From positions 1 through 59,681 of the forward strand of contig USJX01000007.1 in NCBI GenBank assembly GCA_900555035.1: DNA of 59,681 nt, written 5' to 3'. Below, one piece after another: positions 34,431-41,768 of this stretch (positions are counted from its first letter, which is position 1; every line of letters starts with the position of its first letter). The notes under the pieces were generated by a model. That model saw nothing but the letters and a program-made list of their open reading frames with translations. It searched no databases and was not told the DNA's origin. Source of the DNA: an uncultured Prevotella sp. (GTDB taxonomy: Bacteria; Bacteroidota; Bacteroidia; Bacteroidales; Bacteroidaceae). Made by a program: the position numbers and the translations under genes.

Positions 34431-34455
34431 AACAAATTATTAAAATAGATAAAAA

Positions 34456-34923
34456 ATGGCAAAGTTAGTTATCAATTCCTATGAGGAATTTGCTTCTCAC
34501 CTGGGTGAGAAATTAGGAGAGTCAGACTGGTTGCAGATTGACCAGGATCGTATCAACAAGTTTGCAGACGCAACCCTCGACCCACAGTGGATCCACGTAG
34601 ATGTAGAGCGCGCCAAGGTAGAAAGCCCTTACCACAGCACCATCGCCCACGGCTACCTCACCCTCTCGGTGTTGCCTTACCTCTGGCAGCAGATCATCGA
34701 GGTGAACAACATCAAGATGCTGGTTAACTACGGCATGGACGAGATGCGTTTTGGCCAGCCAGTAATTACCGGTTCACGCGTTCGCCTCGTGGCAACACTC
34801 CATGAGATTCAGAACCTGCGCGGCATCTGCAAGACCAGCATCAAGTTTACCATCGAGATTGAAGGTCAGCGCAAGCCAGCCCTTTCTGGCATCGCCCAGT
34901 TCCTCTATTACTTCGAGAACTAA
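34456..34923 (+). CDS. MaoC family dehydratase
   Basis: Single hot-dog (R)-specific enoyl hydratase-like protein, 155 residues. The hydratase motif is complete: FADATLDPQWIHVD with the catalytic Asp and His, followed by SPYHSTIAHGYLTLSVLP. Substrate (enoyl-CoA or enoyl-ACP) unknown. It stops 6 bp before the TerB/J-domain gene, so they are cotranscribed, though no functional link is evident. Confidence 0.9.
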   Translation: MAKLVINSYEEFASHLGEKLGESDWLQIDQDRINKFADATLDPQWIHVDVERAKVESPYHSTIAHGYLTLSVLPYLWQQIIEVNNIKMLVNYGMDEMRFGQPVITGSRVRLVATLHEIQNLRGICKTSIKFTIEIEGQRKPALSGIAQFLYYFEN

Positions 34924-34929
34924 GCTAGC

Positions 34930-35799
34930 ATGGCTGCAGGAAAATGGATAGGAGGTTTCCTCGGTTTCATCACCGCCGGACCTCTTGGCGCCCTAGCCGG
35001 CTTTGCCCTGGGTTCACTCTTTGACCACGGACTGGACGAGGTGAACAAGCCGGGCAACGGCGGGGGCGACAACTACAACGAATACTCCAACGCCTACGAA
35101 GCCTATAGCGGCTACGGAAAAAGCCAGCAGGGGCAGGGCTACGGCCAGCAGCACGCCTACGAGGGCGAGCGCAACAGTTTCATGTTCTCGCTTCTGGTAT
35201 TGTCTTCTTATATCATTGCCGTAGATGGTAAAATTATGCATTCCGAGATGGAGCTGGTGCGCCGGTTCCTTCTTCAGAACTTCGGCGAATCTGCCAAGAA
35301 GCAAGGCGAGGAGATACTTCTGAAACTCTTTGAGCAGCAGAAGCGTATGGGCATGCAGCAATATCGCAGCGTGATACAGGACAGCTGTCACCAGATACGT
35401 GCCAACATGATGTACGAGCAGCGCCTGCAGCTGCTTAATTTCCTTGTGATGATAGCCCAGGCCGACAATGTGGTTTCTGCCGAGGAGATTCAGGCTCTGA
35501 AGGAGATAGCCATCCACATGGGGCTGGATCCATCGGATGTTGACCAGATGCTGGGCATGCATGGCGGCAGCAGTTCATCGGGTTCATCATCCACAAGTCT
35601 AGAGGATGCCTACCGCATTCTGGGCATCACGCCCGATGCCTCTAACGATGAAGTGAAGGCAGCCTATCGCAAGATGGCGCTGAAACATCATCCCGACAAG
35701 GTAGCAGCTCTGGGCGAGGACGTGCGCCGTGCCGCAGAGAAGAAGTTCCAGGAAATCAACGATGCCAAGGATAAAATCTACAAGGCAAGGGGGATTTAA
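34930..35799 (+). CDS. DjlA-like co-chaperone with TerB and J domains
   Basis: 289 residues. N-terminal Gly-rich hydrophobic segment (WIGGFLGFITAGPLGALAGFALGSLFDHG), probably membrane-associated. A Gly/Tyr/Gln-rich linker follows. A TerB-type helical domain (about 85-205) contains SYIIAVDGKIMHSEMELVRRFL and IAQADNVVSAEEIQALKEIA with the paired acidic motifs. A short Ser-rich linker leads to a C-terminal J domain (about 225-289) with HPD in LKHHPDK. It should stimulate DnaK ATPase. This matches the DjlA layout. Confidence 0.88.
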   Translation: MAAGKWIGGFLGFITAGPLGALAGFALGSLFDHGLDEVNKPGNGGGDNYNEYSNAYEAYSGYGKSQQGQGYGQQHAYEGERNSFMFSLLVLSSYIIAVDGKIMHSEMELVRRFLLQNFGESAKKQGEEILLKLFEQQKRMGMQQYRSVIQDSCHQIRANMMYEQRLQLLNFLVMIAQADNVVSAEEIQALKEIAIHMGLDPSDVDQMLGMHGGSSSSGSSSTSLEDAYRILGITPDASNDEVKAAYRKMALKHHPDKVAALGEDVRRAAEKKFQEINDAKDKIYKARGI

Positions 35800-35811
35800 A
35801 GGAATATGAAT

Positions 35812-35911
35812 AACCGCTGGTGGTCATTCCACTGGCGGTTAGATACAGGTTACCATTCCCGCACTACTCCGTACATGGCTGATGCTATGACCATTGCTCC
35901 TCACCATGTAC
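35812..35911. other. two hairpins after the J-domain gene
   Basis: First hairpin: 12-bp stem 35812-35823 / 35829-35840, fully paired with two G-U, loop TCATT, but no T run after it. Second: GTACATGG (35871-35878) / CCATGTAC (35904-35911). No ORF of substance. The first may mark the 3' end of the maoC-djlA transcript. Confidence 0.55.
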
Positions 35912-35933
35912 ACAACTCCAGAGTAAAACTGAT

Positions 35934-36080
35934 AACAATAACAATAACAGTTTCAAATTCCGCACCATCACCCTAGCGGAAAAGAAGCAAGAATTAAAGT
36001 TATATATTATATATATAATATATAAAATTTCATTACACTCTTTTCTACCCTCGGAAAATAAAACTGTTATTGTTATTGTT
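35934..36080. repeat. 20-bp perfect inverted repeats flanking 107 bp
   Basis: 35934-35953 is the exact reverse complement of 36061-36080. The inner 107 bp is AT-rich and has no ORF. An outer pair, ACTCCAGA near 35916 and TCTGGAGT near 36144, may extend the structure. Possible MITE remnant or long RNA hairpin. Confidence 0.75.
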
Positions 36081-36304
36081 TCATTCAGCTCTATCTAGCC
36101 TTGCTTGTAGTACCCACATTGCAGCGAGCCTTACACACAACTTCTGGAGTCTTCCTATCGGGGCAGTTATATATACCCGTTCCTAGTTCTATGTTTTTCC
36201 GTCACAAAAACTACGATTTTCCCGCCGCTAAACTATGAGTTAGCTTTATTAACTAAATTCAGAATCAAAGGCTGCTGAAAATCGGGCCTTATCGCCACCC
36301 GAAA

Positions 36305-36336
36305 TTTGGTGGTATCAGAAAAATGCCGTATCTTTG
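36305..36336 (+). promoter_or_regulatory. orphan consensus promoter
   Basis: TTTG (36305-36308), 20-bp spacer, TATCTTTG (36329-36336). Exact consensus on the plus strand, yet the only downstream content before a convergent gene is a 29-codon ORF. Confidence 0.55.
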
Positions 36337-36389
36337 CACCGCGTAACAAGAAAGAGGCCTGATTAGCAACTAATGAATTTACAACAAGA

Positions 36390-36479
36390 ATGAGCAGAGA
36401 ATACAAACAAAAGAAAAGAGGATACACCAGAATGAGCAGAGAATACAAACAAAAAGAAAGAGGACACACCAAGCAGTAA
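36390..36479 (+). CDS. possible 29-residue small protein made of a duplicated unit
   Basis: ATG at 36390, TAA at 36477-36479. It encodes two copies of a basic 14-residue unit: MSREYKQKKRGYTR then MSREYKQKERGHTK, plus Gln. The 42-bp DNA unit (36387-36428, 36429-36470) is duplicated in frame. An exact consensus promoter lies 54 bp upstream, and a six-codon ORF ends in an ATGA overlap with its start. Against it: the second copy overlaps the terminator of the convergent zinc-ribbon gene, so the duplication could be non-coding. Function unknown. Confidence 0.3.
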   Translation: MSREYKQKKRGYTRMSREYKQKERGHTKQ

Positions 36480-36498
36480 AGCTTACAGCATGTCCTCT
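36448..36498 (-). terminator. terminator of the zinc-ribbon gene
   Basis: AGAGGACA (36459-36466) pairs with TGTCCTCT (36491-36498). On the minus strand the stem runs into CTTTCTTTTTG. Confidence 0.7.
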
Positions 36499-36538
36499 CA
36501 CTATAAAATACTCTTACTTATCCGTTTTATTCAGAATA

Positions 36539-37366
36539 TTATTCAGCATCCTCAGCCTTCTTGCGGCGAGATACGCGCTTGCGCTTTGGCTTCTCCTCGG
36601 TGTTTGGATTCTCAATCTTTACACCAGCCAACTCTGGGTCGATGAGGATACGGCCACAATACTCACAAGGAATAATCTTCTTGTGCATCTTGATATCCAA
36701 CTGGCGCTGAGGTGGAATCTTGTTGAAGCAACCACCACAGGCATCACGCTGAACGTAAACAATGCCCAAACCATTGCGGGCACCCTTGCGAATACGCTTG
36801 AAGCTGGCGAGCAAACGTGGCTCAATCTTCTTCTCAAGCTCAAGAGCCTTCTCTGTAAGGCGCTCTTCCTCCTCACGGGTCTCAGCCATGATGTCCTCAA
36901 GCTCAGAGCGTTTCTCTACCAATCCGTGTTCACGGTCGGCCTTCTGCTCCTCAGCCTTGTGCAAGTCGTACTCACGCTCACGCATCTTAGCCAAGCCCTC
37001 GCGAATCTTCTTGTTGCAAAGCTCGATTTCCAACTCCTGGAACTCGATTTCCTTGCTCAGGGTATCGTACTCACGGTTGTTGCTCACGGTTTCGAGCTGA
37101 CCGTGATAACGCTCCAGGCTAGCCTGTGCATCAGCAATTTCAGCCTGCTTCTGAGCCACAGCGCGGTCGAACTGCTCGATTTCACGCTGGATGTTCTCGA
37201 TACGAGTGGTGAGACCTGCGATGTCGTCTTCCAGGTCCTGAACCTCGAGAGGAAGCTCACCTCTCAACTCACGATTCTCGTCAATGCCTGACAAGGTTAC
37301 CTGAAGCTGGTAGAGAGTCTTCAACTTCTCTTCTACTGTCAAATCTGTAGGATCTTTCTTTGCCAT
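36539..37366 (-). CDS. coiled-coil protein with C-terminal C4-type zinc ribbon
   Basis: 275 residues. A long coiled coil (about 40-190) rich in Glu/Lys/Gln with heptad spacing, then a zinc ribbon: CGGCFNKIPP at about 217-226 and CEYCG at about 244-248, supplying four Cys. The tail is Lys/Arg-rich. This is the CT398/zf-RING_7-type family, conserved and of unproven function (nucleic-acid binding has been proposed). It follows nif3 by 66 bp on the same strand, a pairing seen in many bacteria. Confidence 0.87.
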   Translation of the reverse strand: MAKKDPTDLTVEEKLKTLYQLQVTLSGIDENRELRGELPLEVQDLEDDIAGLTTRIENIQREIEQFDRAVAQKQAEIADAQASLERYHGQLETVSNNREYDTLSKEIEFQELEIELCNKKIREGLAKMREREYDLHKAEEQKADREHGLVEKRSELEDIMAETREEEERLTEKALELEKKIEPRLLASFKRIRKGARNGLGIVYVQRDACGGCFNKIPPQRQLDIKMHKKIIPCEYCGRILIDPELAGVKIENPNTEEKPKRKRVSRRKKAEDAE

Positions 37367-37432
37367 AATTTCTTGATTTTATCTTTAAACCTTTGTTTCC
37401 TTTTTATTATTCTTTTGATGCTTTGAAGCTTT

Positions 37433-38290
37433 TTATAAATAGATGATAGGATTGGTGTTGATTTCCGAAATGCAGCATTTGGCATCAGGGAAATGAGAGA
37501 GGATGATGCTGCGGAAGATTTCGCTGGTAAACTGCTCACTCTGATAGTGACCGATGACGCAGATCTGAATCTCCTGATCATGCCCGAAATACTCGTGATA
37601 GCTCATCTCGCCCGTGATGAAAGCATCGGCACCAGCCGCTATCGCATCGCCCAGCAGGAACGAACCCGACCCGCCACAGAGCGCCACCTTCCTGATAGGA
37701 CGGCGCAAGAGCTGGTTGCACTGCACGCACTCCACGCCAAAACGCTCGCGCAGCAGCAGCACCAGGTCGTCGGCAGCGATACCCTCGGCGAAATGCTCCT
37801 TCACCTCTTCCGAAAGCTTTCCTGCCTGGGCAGCCTTCAGTATATCCTCGTCTGAGATTTCTCCCATCACACCATTTCCACCCTTCACACCATCCACTTC
37901 CTTCTCTCCGCCGAAAAACAGGAGATTCTTCAATCCCAACTTCTCGGCTATCTTGAAGTTCACGCCGCCCTGGACAGCATCCATGTTGGTATGCATGGAA
38001 ACTATCGTTATATCATTCTTGATGGCCTTCATCACCGTGCGCTGCACGTAGTTCTCGTCCGAGATTCTCTGCAGTTTGCGGAATATCAGCGGATGGTGGC
38101 TCACGATGAGATTGCAGCCCTTCTCGAGGGCCTCATCCACCACAGCCTCGGTGACGTCAAGACACAACAATGCCCCTGACATTTCTACCGCCTCTGTCAA
38201 TCCAACTTGCAGGCCGGCATTATCATATCCTTCCTGCAAGGGCAGAGGCGCGTAATGTTCAAGGGCATCAACTACTTGTTTTATTTTCAC
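37433..38290 (-). CDS. Nif3-like dinuclear metal center hexameric protein
   Basis: DUF34/Nif3 family, 285 residues. Metal ligands typical of the family: HH in LIVSHHPLIF, the Asp in MHTNMDAVQGGVN, and C-terminal GEMSYHEYFG and HYQSEQF with His and Glu. The middle insert (about 120-175) is shorter than the PII-like domain of longer relatives. Proposed as a metal-dependent hydrolase or GTP cyclohydrolase-like protein; the physiological role is unresolved. Confidence 0.9.
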   Translation of the reverse strand: MKIKQVVDALEHYAPLPLQEGYDNAGLQVGLTEAVEMSGALLCLDVTEAVVDEALEKGCNLIVSHHPLIFRKLQRISDENYVQRTVMKAIKNDITIVSMHTNMDAVQGGVNFKIAEKLGLKNLLFFGGEKEVDGVKGGNGVMGEISDEDILKAAQAGKLSEEVKEHFAEGIAADDLVLLLRERFGVECVQCNQLLRRPIRKVALCGGSGSFLLGDAIAAGADAFITGEMSYHEYFGHDQEIQICVIGHYQSEQFTSEIFRSIILSHFPDAKCCISEINTNPIIYL

Positions 38291-38326
38291 GCTCCTAATA
38301 TGTCTTATTCTTAAATTTAGGCTGCA

Positions 38327-38356
38327 AAGTTAAGCATTTCTCATGAAATTAGCAAG
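38327..38356 (-). promoter_or_regulatory. promoter candidate for nif3 - zinc-ribbon genes
   Basis: The minus strand has CTTG (38353-38356), 18 bp and TAACTTTG (38327-38334). Confidence 0.45.
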
Positions 38357-38406
38357 AGTTTCGCTAAAAAATTTCAAAAAATTATGGAAGTTGCCGTTTT
38401 TTTTAT

Positions 38407-38414
38407 TATTTTTG
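38407..38414 (+). promoter_or_regulatory. -7 box candidate for agmatine genes
   Basis: TATTTTTG fits TAnnTTTG, about 94 bp before the agmatine deiminase ATG. No well-spaced -33 element. Confidence 0.4.
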
Positions 38415-38507
38415 CACCTATAATTCAACAACTCAACTTATTAAGGGGGTTGGAGAACGAATAAAATAGAATTGAATAGTTAACAATATAATAATAGAAT
38501 ATAGCTT

Positions 38508-39614
38508 ATGTATCATTCAGCATTACCTTGCGATTTCGCACTTCCGGCAGAATGGGAGCCTCAGAGCGCCATTATGCTGACCTGGCCACACGGTGGTACA
38601 GACTGGAAACCTTATCTCAGACAGATAACCAACACTTATCTGCAACTTGCCGACATCATCACCCGCTACGAGCAGCTGCTTGTGGTTACACCTATCATGG
38701 AAAGTACCCAGAGGATGCTCGCCGAACGACTTTCGGAGGGACAGATGAACCGCGTGCACCTTTACGAGATAGACACCAACGATACATGGGCTCGCGACCA
38801 CGGACCAATCAGCATCGTATCGCGTGGCAAGCGAAACTCTCATATCATCCCGATTCATCTGCTCGACTTCAAGTTCAACGGGTGGGGCGAGAAATTTGCC
38901 TGGCAGAAGGACAATGCCATCAACCTGCAGCTCTACTACCAGGGTGCCTTTGATGCGGCGATGGAGAACCACCAGGGCTTCGTGCTCGAAGGCGGAAGCA
39001 TTGAAAGCAACGGCAAGGGTACGATATTCACCACATCGCAATGCTTGCTGGCGCCTCACAGAAACCAGCCTTTCACACGTGAGAACCTGGATGCCCTGCT
39101 CAAGACTTTCTTCTTCGCCAAGCAGGTGGTATGGCTGGACCATGGCAACCTGGTGGGCGATGATACCGACGGCCATATTGACACCATCGTGAGGGTGGCT
39201 CCGCACGACACCTTATTATATGTGGGCTGCGACGACCCGGAGGATGAGCAATATGAGGATTTCCAGGCGCTGGAGAAGCAGTTGCAGAAGCTGTTCAATT
39301 ATGAAGGATATCCTTACCGCCTGCTCAAGCTGCCGATGCCGGATGCCATCTACGACGAGGGCGACCAACTGACTACGGATAAGAACAGCAAGGGCGACCG
39401 ACTGCCTGCCACCTACGCTAACTTTCTGATTCTGAACGGGGCAGTGATTTACCCTACGTATAACCAGCCGGAGAAAGACGAGGAGGCGAAGCGCCAGATT
39501 CAGCTTGCCTTCCCAGACAGGGATGTGATAGGCGTGGATTCGCTCACCATCATCCGCCAGCACGGCAGCATCCACTGCCTCACCATGCAGTTGCCGGAGG
39601 GGGCTATCAAATAA
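38508..39614 (+). CDS. aguA: agmatine deiminase
   Basis: Hydrolyses agmatine to N-carbamoylputrescine plus ammonia. 368 residues, pentein fold. Family motifs: FALPAEWEPQSAIMLTWPH at the N-terminus, NDTWARDHGPI, EGGSIESNGKGT with substrate-binding Glu, WLDHGNLVGDDTDGHIDT with catalytic His and Asp, and the nucleophile Cys357 in HGSIHCLTMQLP. It is followed after 34 bp by the gene for the next enzyme of the pathway. Confidence 0.95.
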   Translation: MYHSALPCDFALPAEWEPQSAIMLTWPHGGTDWKPYLRQITNTYLQLADIITRYEQLLVVTPIMESTQRMLAERLSEGQMNRVHLYEIDTNDTWARDHGPISIVSRGKRNSHIIPIHLLDFKFNGWGEKFAWQKDNAINLQLYYQGAFDAAMENHQGFVLEGGSIESNGKGTIFTTSQCLLAPHRNQPFTRENLDALLKTFFFAKQVVWLDHGNLVGDDTDGHIDTIVRVAPHDTLLYVGCDDPEDEQYEDFQALEKQLQKLFNYEGYPYRLLKLPMPDAIYDEGDQLTTDKNSKGDRLPATYANFLILNGAVIYPTYNQPEKDEEAKRQIQLAFPDRDVIGVDSLTIIRQHGSIHCLTMQLPEGAIK

Positions 39615-39648
39615 AAAATCGAATTAAAGATCGAATTAAAAATCACTC

Positions 39649-40524
39649 ATGAAATTAGGATTATTACAACTACACATCACGGCGGACATCGCCGATAACA
39701 AGACCCGCCTTGCCGAGGGCATCATCGACCTGGCTAAGCGTGGCGCAGAACTCATCGTATTGCAGGAGCTTCATAACTCGCTCTACTTCTGCCAGGTAGA
39801 GGATGTAGAGAACTTCAACCTCGCTGAACCCATCCCGGGTCCTTCTACCGAATTCTACGGCAAGCTGGCCAAGGATCTGGGCGTAGTGATTGTTACTTCG
39901 CTCTTCGAGCGCCGTGCTCCGGGGCTGTATCACAATACGGCGGTGGTGATTGAGAAGGATGGAAGCATAGCCGGAAAATACCGCAAGATGCATATTCCGG
40001 ATGATCCTGCCTACTACGAGAAGTTCTACTTTACTCCTGGCGACCTGGGCTTCAACCCTATCCAAACTTCGGTGGGCAAGTTGGGCGTGCTGGTTTGCTG
40101 GGATCAGTGGTATCCTGAGGCAGCCCGCCTGATGGCGCTGCAGGGTGCGGATATCCTGATTTACCCTACAGCCATCGGCTATGCCACATACGATACAGAG
40201 GAGGAGCAGCAGCGCCAGCGTGAGGCGTGGACTACGGTGATGCGTGGTCATGCCGTGGCGAATGGTTTGCCTGTGGTGGCGGTAAACAGAGTTGGATTCG
40301 AGCCGGATCCTAGCGGTCAGACTGACGGTATCCAGTTCTGGGGCAGCAGTTTCGTGGCAGGTCCTCAGGGCGAGCTTCACTATCGTGCGAGCGACAAGGA
40401 GGAAGAGAGCCTGGTGGTTGACATCGACCTGAAACACAGCGAGGATGTGCGTCGCTGGTGGCCATTCCTGCGCGACCGCCGTATTGAAAACTACGGCGAT
40501 ATTACCAGGAGATTTATTGATTGA
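39649..40524 (+). CDS. aguB: N-carbamoylputrescine amidase
   Basis: Nitrilase-superfamily enzyme releasing putrescine from N-carbamoylputrescine. 291 residues. Catalytic Glu40 (LQELHNSLYF), Lys113 (GKYRKMHIPDD) and Cys150 (LVCWDQWYPEAAR) are all present. With the upstream deiminase it forms the two-step agmatine-to-putrescine route. No arginine decarboxylase is in the window, so agmatine comes from elsewhere. Confidence 0.95.
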   Translation: MKLGLLQLHITADIADNKTRLAEGIIDLAKRGAELIVLQELHNSLYFCQVEDVENFNLAEPIPGPSTEFYGKLAKDLGVVIVTSLFERRAPGLYHNTAVVIEKDGSIAGKYRKMHIPDDPAYYEKFYFTPGDLGFNPIQTSVGKLGVLVCWDQWYPEAARLMALQGADILIYPTAIGYATYDTEEEQQRQREAWTTVMRGHAVANGLPVVAVNRVGFEPDPSGQTDGIQFWGSSFVAGPQGELHYRASDKEEESLVVDIDLKHSEDVRRWWPFLRDRRIENYGDITRRFID

Positions 40525-40601
40525 GATTGATGGGGATTACAGAGCGCACGGGGGCTTACCTACAAAAACAAGATATATAAGAGATTAGATTTTCAGGATA
40601 T

Positions 40602-41510
40602 ATGGAGAATTTAGAGGTGATGGTGGTTTTATTCATCATCGTGATTTTGGGTTACGTCGCCTGTAAGCTGGGCTATATGGGCGACAAGTTTGACAAGAAG
40701 CTTTCCAGCATCGTGGTAGATATTACCTGCCCCCTGCTGGTGCTCTCGTCGGTAATGGGAGAAGAACTGCCCGACCGCACGCTCATTCTCCCGCTTCTGG
40801 GCATAGGTTTTCTTACCTATATCCTGCTGCTGGTGTTCGGTTTCGGGGTACCCCGCCTCATCAGCAAGAACCATGACGACCAGGGAATGATAGGTTTTGC
40901 CCTGATGTTTGCCAACGTGGGATTCATCGGATACCCGATAGTTTCGAGCATTTTCGGTCCTAAGGCCATCTTCTATGCAGCCCTGCTCAACATGCCGAAC
41001 ACGTTTTTCATCTTTACGGCTGGTGTAATGCTCATCAAAGGGGAATACAGCGTGAAGCAGTTTAACCCGAAGGTTCTACTGAGTCCGGCTCTGATTGCGG
41101 CTGCCGTGGCGGCACTGCTGGTGGCTTTTGGGGTTCATACGCCCGATGTCATCGCCCGACCGATTACGATGGTGGGTAACGTGACGGTGCCTGCCGCCCT
41201 GATGATTATAGGAAGCAGTATGGCGAAGCTGCCTGTAAGGGAGATTATCGGCAGTCCGAAGGTTTACGTGGCTTCTGTGCTCCGCCTTGTGGTGGTTCCG
41301 CTGAGCCTTTACTTTTTCTTCAAGGTTTGCGGCGTGAGCGACGTGGTGAATAATATCAACACGGTGGTGATAGCAATGCCTGTGGCTAGCTTCGGCACGA
41401 TGTTCTGCCTGAAATATGGCAGGAATCCTTCGCTTATTACTGAGATGACTTTCATCACTACGCTGGGCAGCATTATTACTATTCCACTGATAACACAGCT
41501 TTTTAGCTAG
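40602..41510 (+). CDS. AEC family transporter
   Basis: Integral membrane protein, 302 residues, about ten hydrophobic segments in two five-helix repeats, the auxin-efflux-carrier fold. N-terminal helix VVLFIIVILGYVACKLGYMG and FANVGFIGYPIVSSIFG fit the family, as does the C-terminal VIAMPVASFGTMFCLKYG. Substrates of bacterial members are mostly organic anions. It follows the agmatine genes by 77 bp; a role in polyamine-related transport is conceivable but not shown. Confidence 0.88.
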   Translation: MENLEVMVVLFIIVILGYVACKLGYMGDKFDKKLSSIVVDITCPLLVLSSVMGEELPDRTLILPLLGIGFLTYILLLVFGFGVPRLISKNHDDQGMIGFALMFANVGFIGYPIVSSIFGPKAIFYAALLNMPNTFFIFTAGVMLIKGEYSVKQFNPKVLLSPALIAAAVAALLVAFGVHTPDVIARPITMVGNVTVPAALMIIGSSMAKLPVREIIGSPKVYVASVLRLVVVPLSLYFFFKVCGVSDVVNNINTVVIAMPVASFGTMFCLKYGRNPSLITEMTFITTLGSIITIPLITQLFS

Positions 41511-41535
41511 GAAAGGAAGACAGAGGACTGAGGAT

Positions 41536-41564
41536 GGAATCGCCTGGAACGGGGGCGCAGAGGG
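41536..41564. repeat. GGAATCGC repeat, copy 2
   Basis: GGAATCGCCTGGAACGGGGG and following bases match 43672-43700 closely and 24505-24527 partly. It lies after the AEC gene in a purine-rich spacer. Confidence 0.55.
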
Positions 41565-41701
41565 GAAAACAGGCTTTAGGAAGGAAGAAAAGAGATGAAG
41601 GGAGGATGGAAAGAGATCGAGGAAGGAAGAAAGGAATATAAGATTTTTTCTTGAATATAAAAAAACTGGAGACCAATGGCTTGGTTTTCAGTTTTTTTGT
41701 T

Positions 41702-41709
41702 TACCTTTG
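41702..41709 (+). promoter_or_regulatory. -7 box candidate for the outer-membrane barrel gene
   Basis: TACCTTTG with TTG at 41681-41683 (18-bp spacer), about 60 bp before the ATG. Confidence 0.45.
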
Positions 41710-41768
41710 CATCTTGGAATGAGAATAAGAATTTAGTATGAAGAAAAAAATAAAAAAAATAAGAATAA

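Noticed and set aside
36233..36472. 79-codon minus-strand ORF with a duplicated hydrophobic unit
   Set aside because: Its start lies within the terminator hairpin of the zinc-ribbon gene and no promoter points to it; the duplication is explained by the 42-bp DNA repeat.
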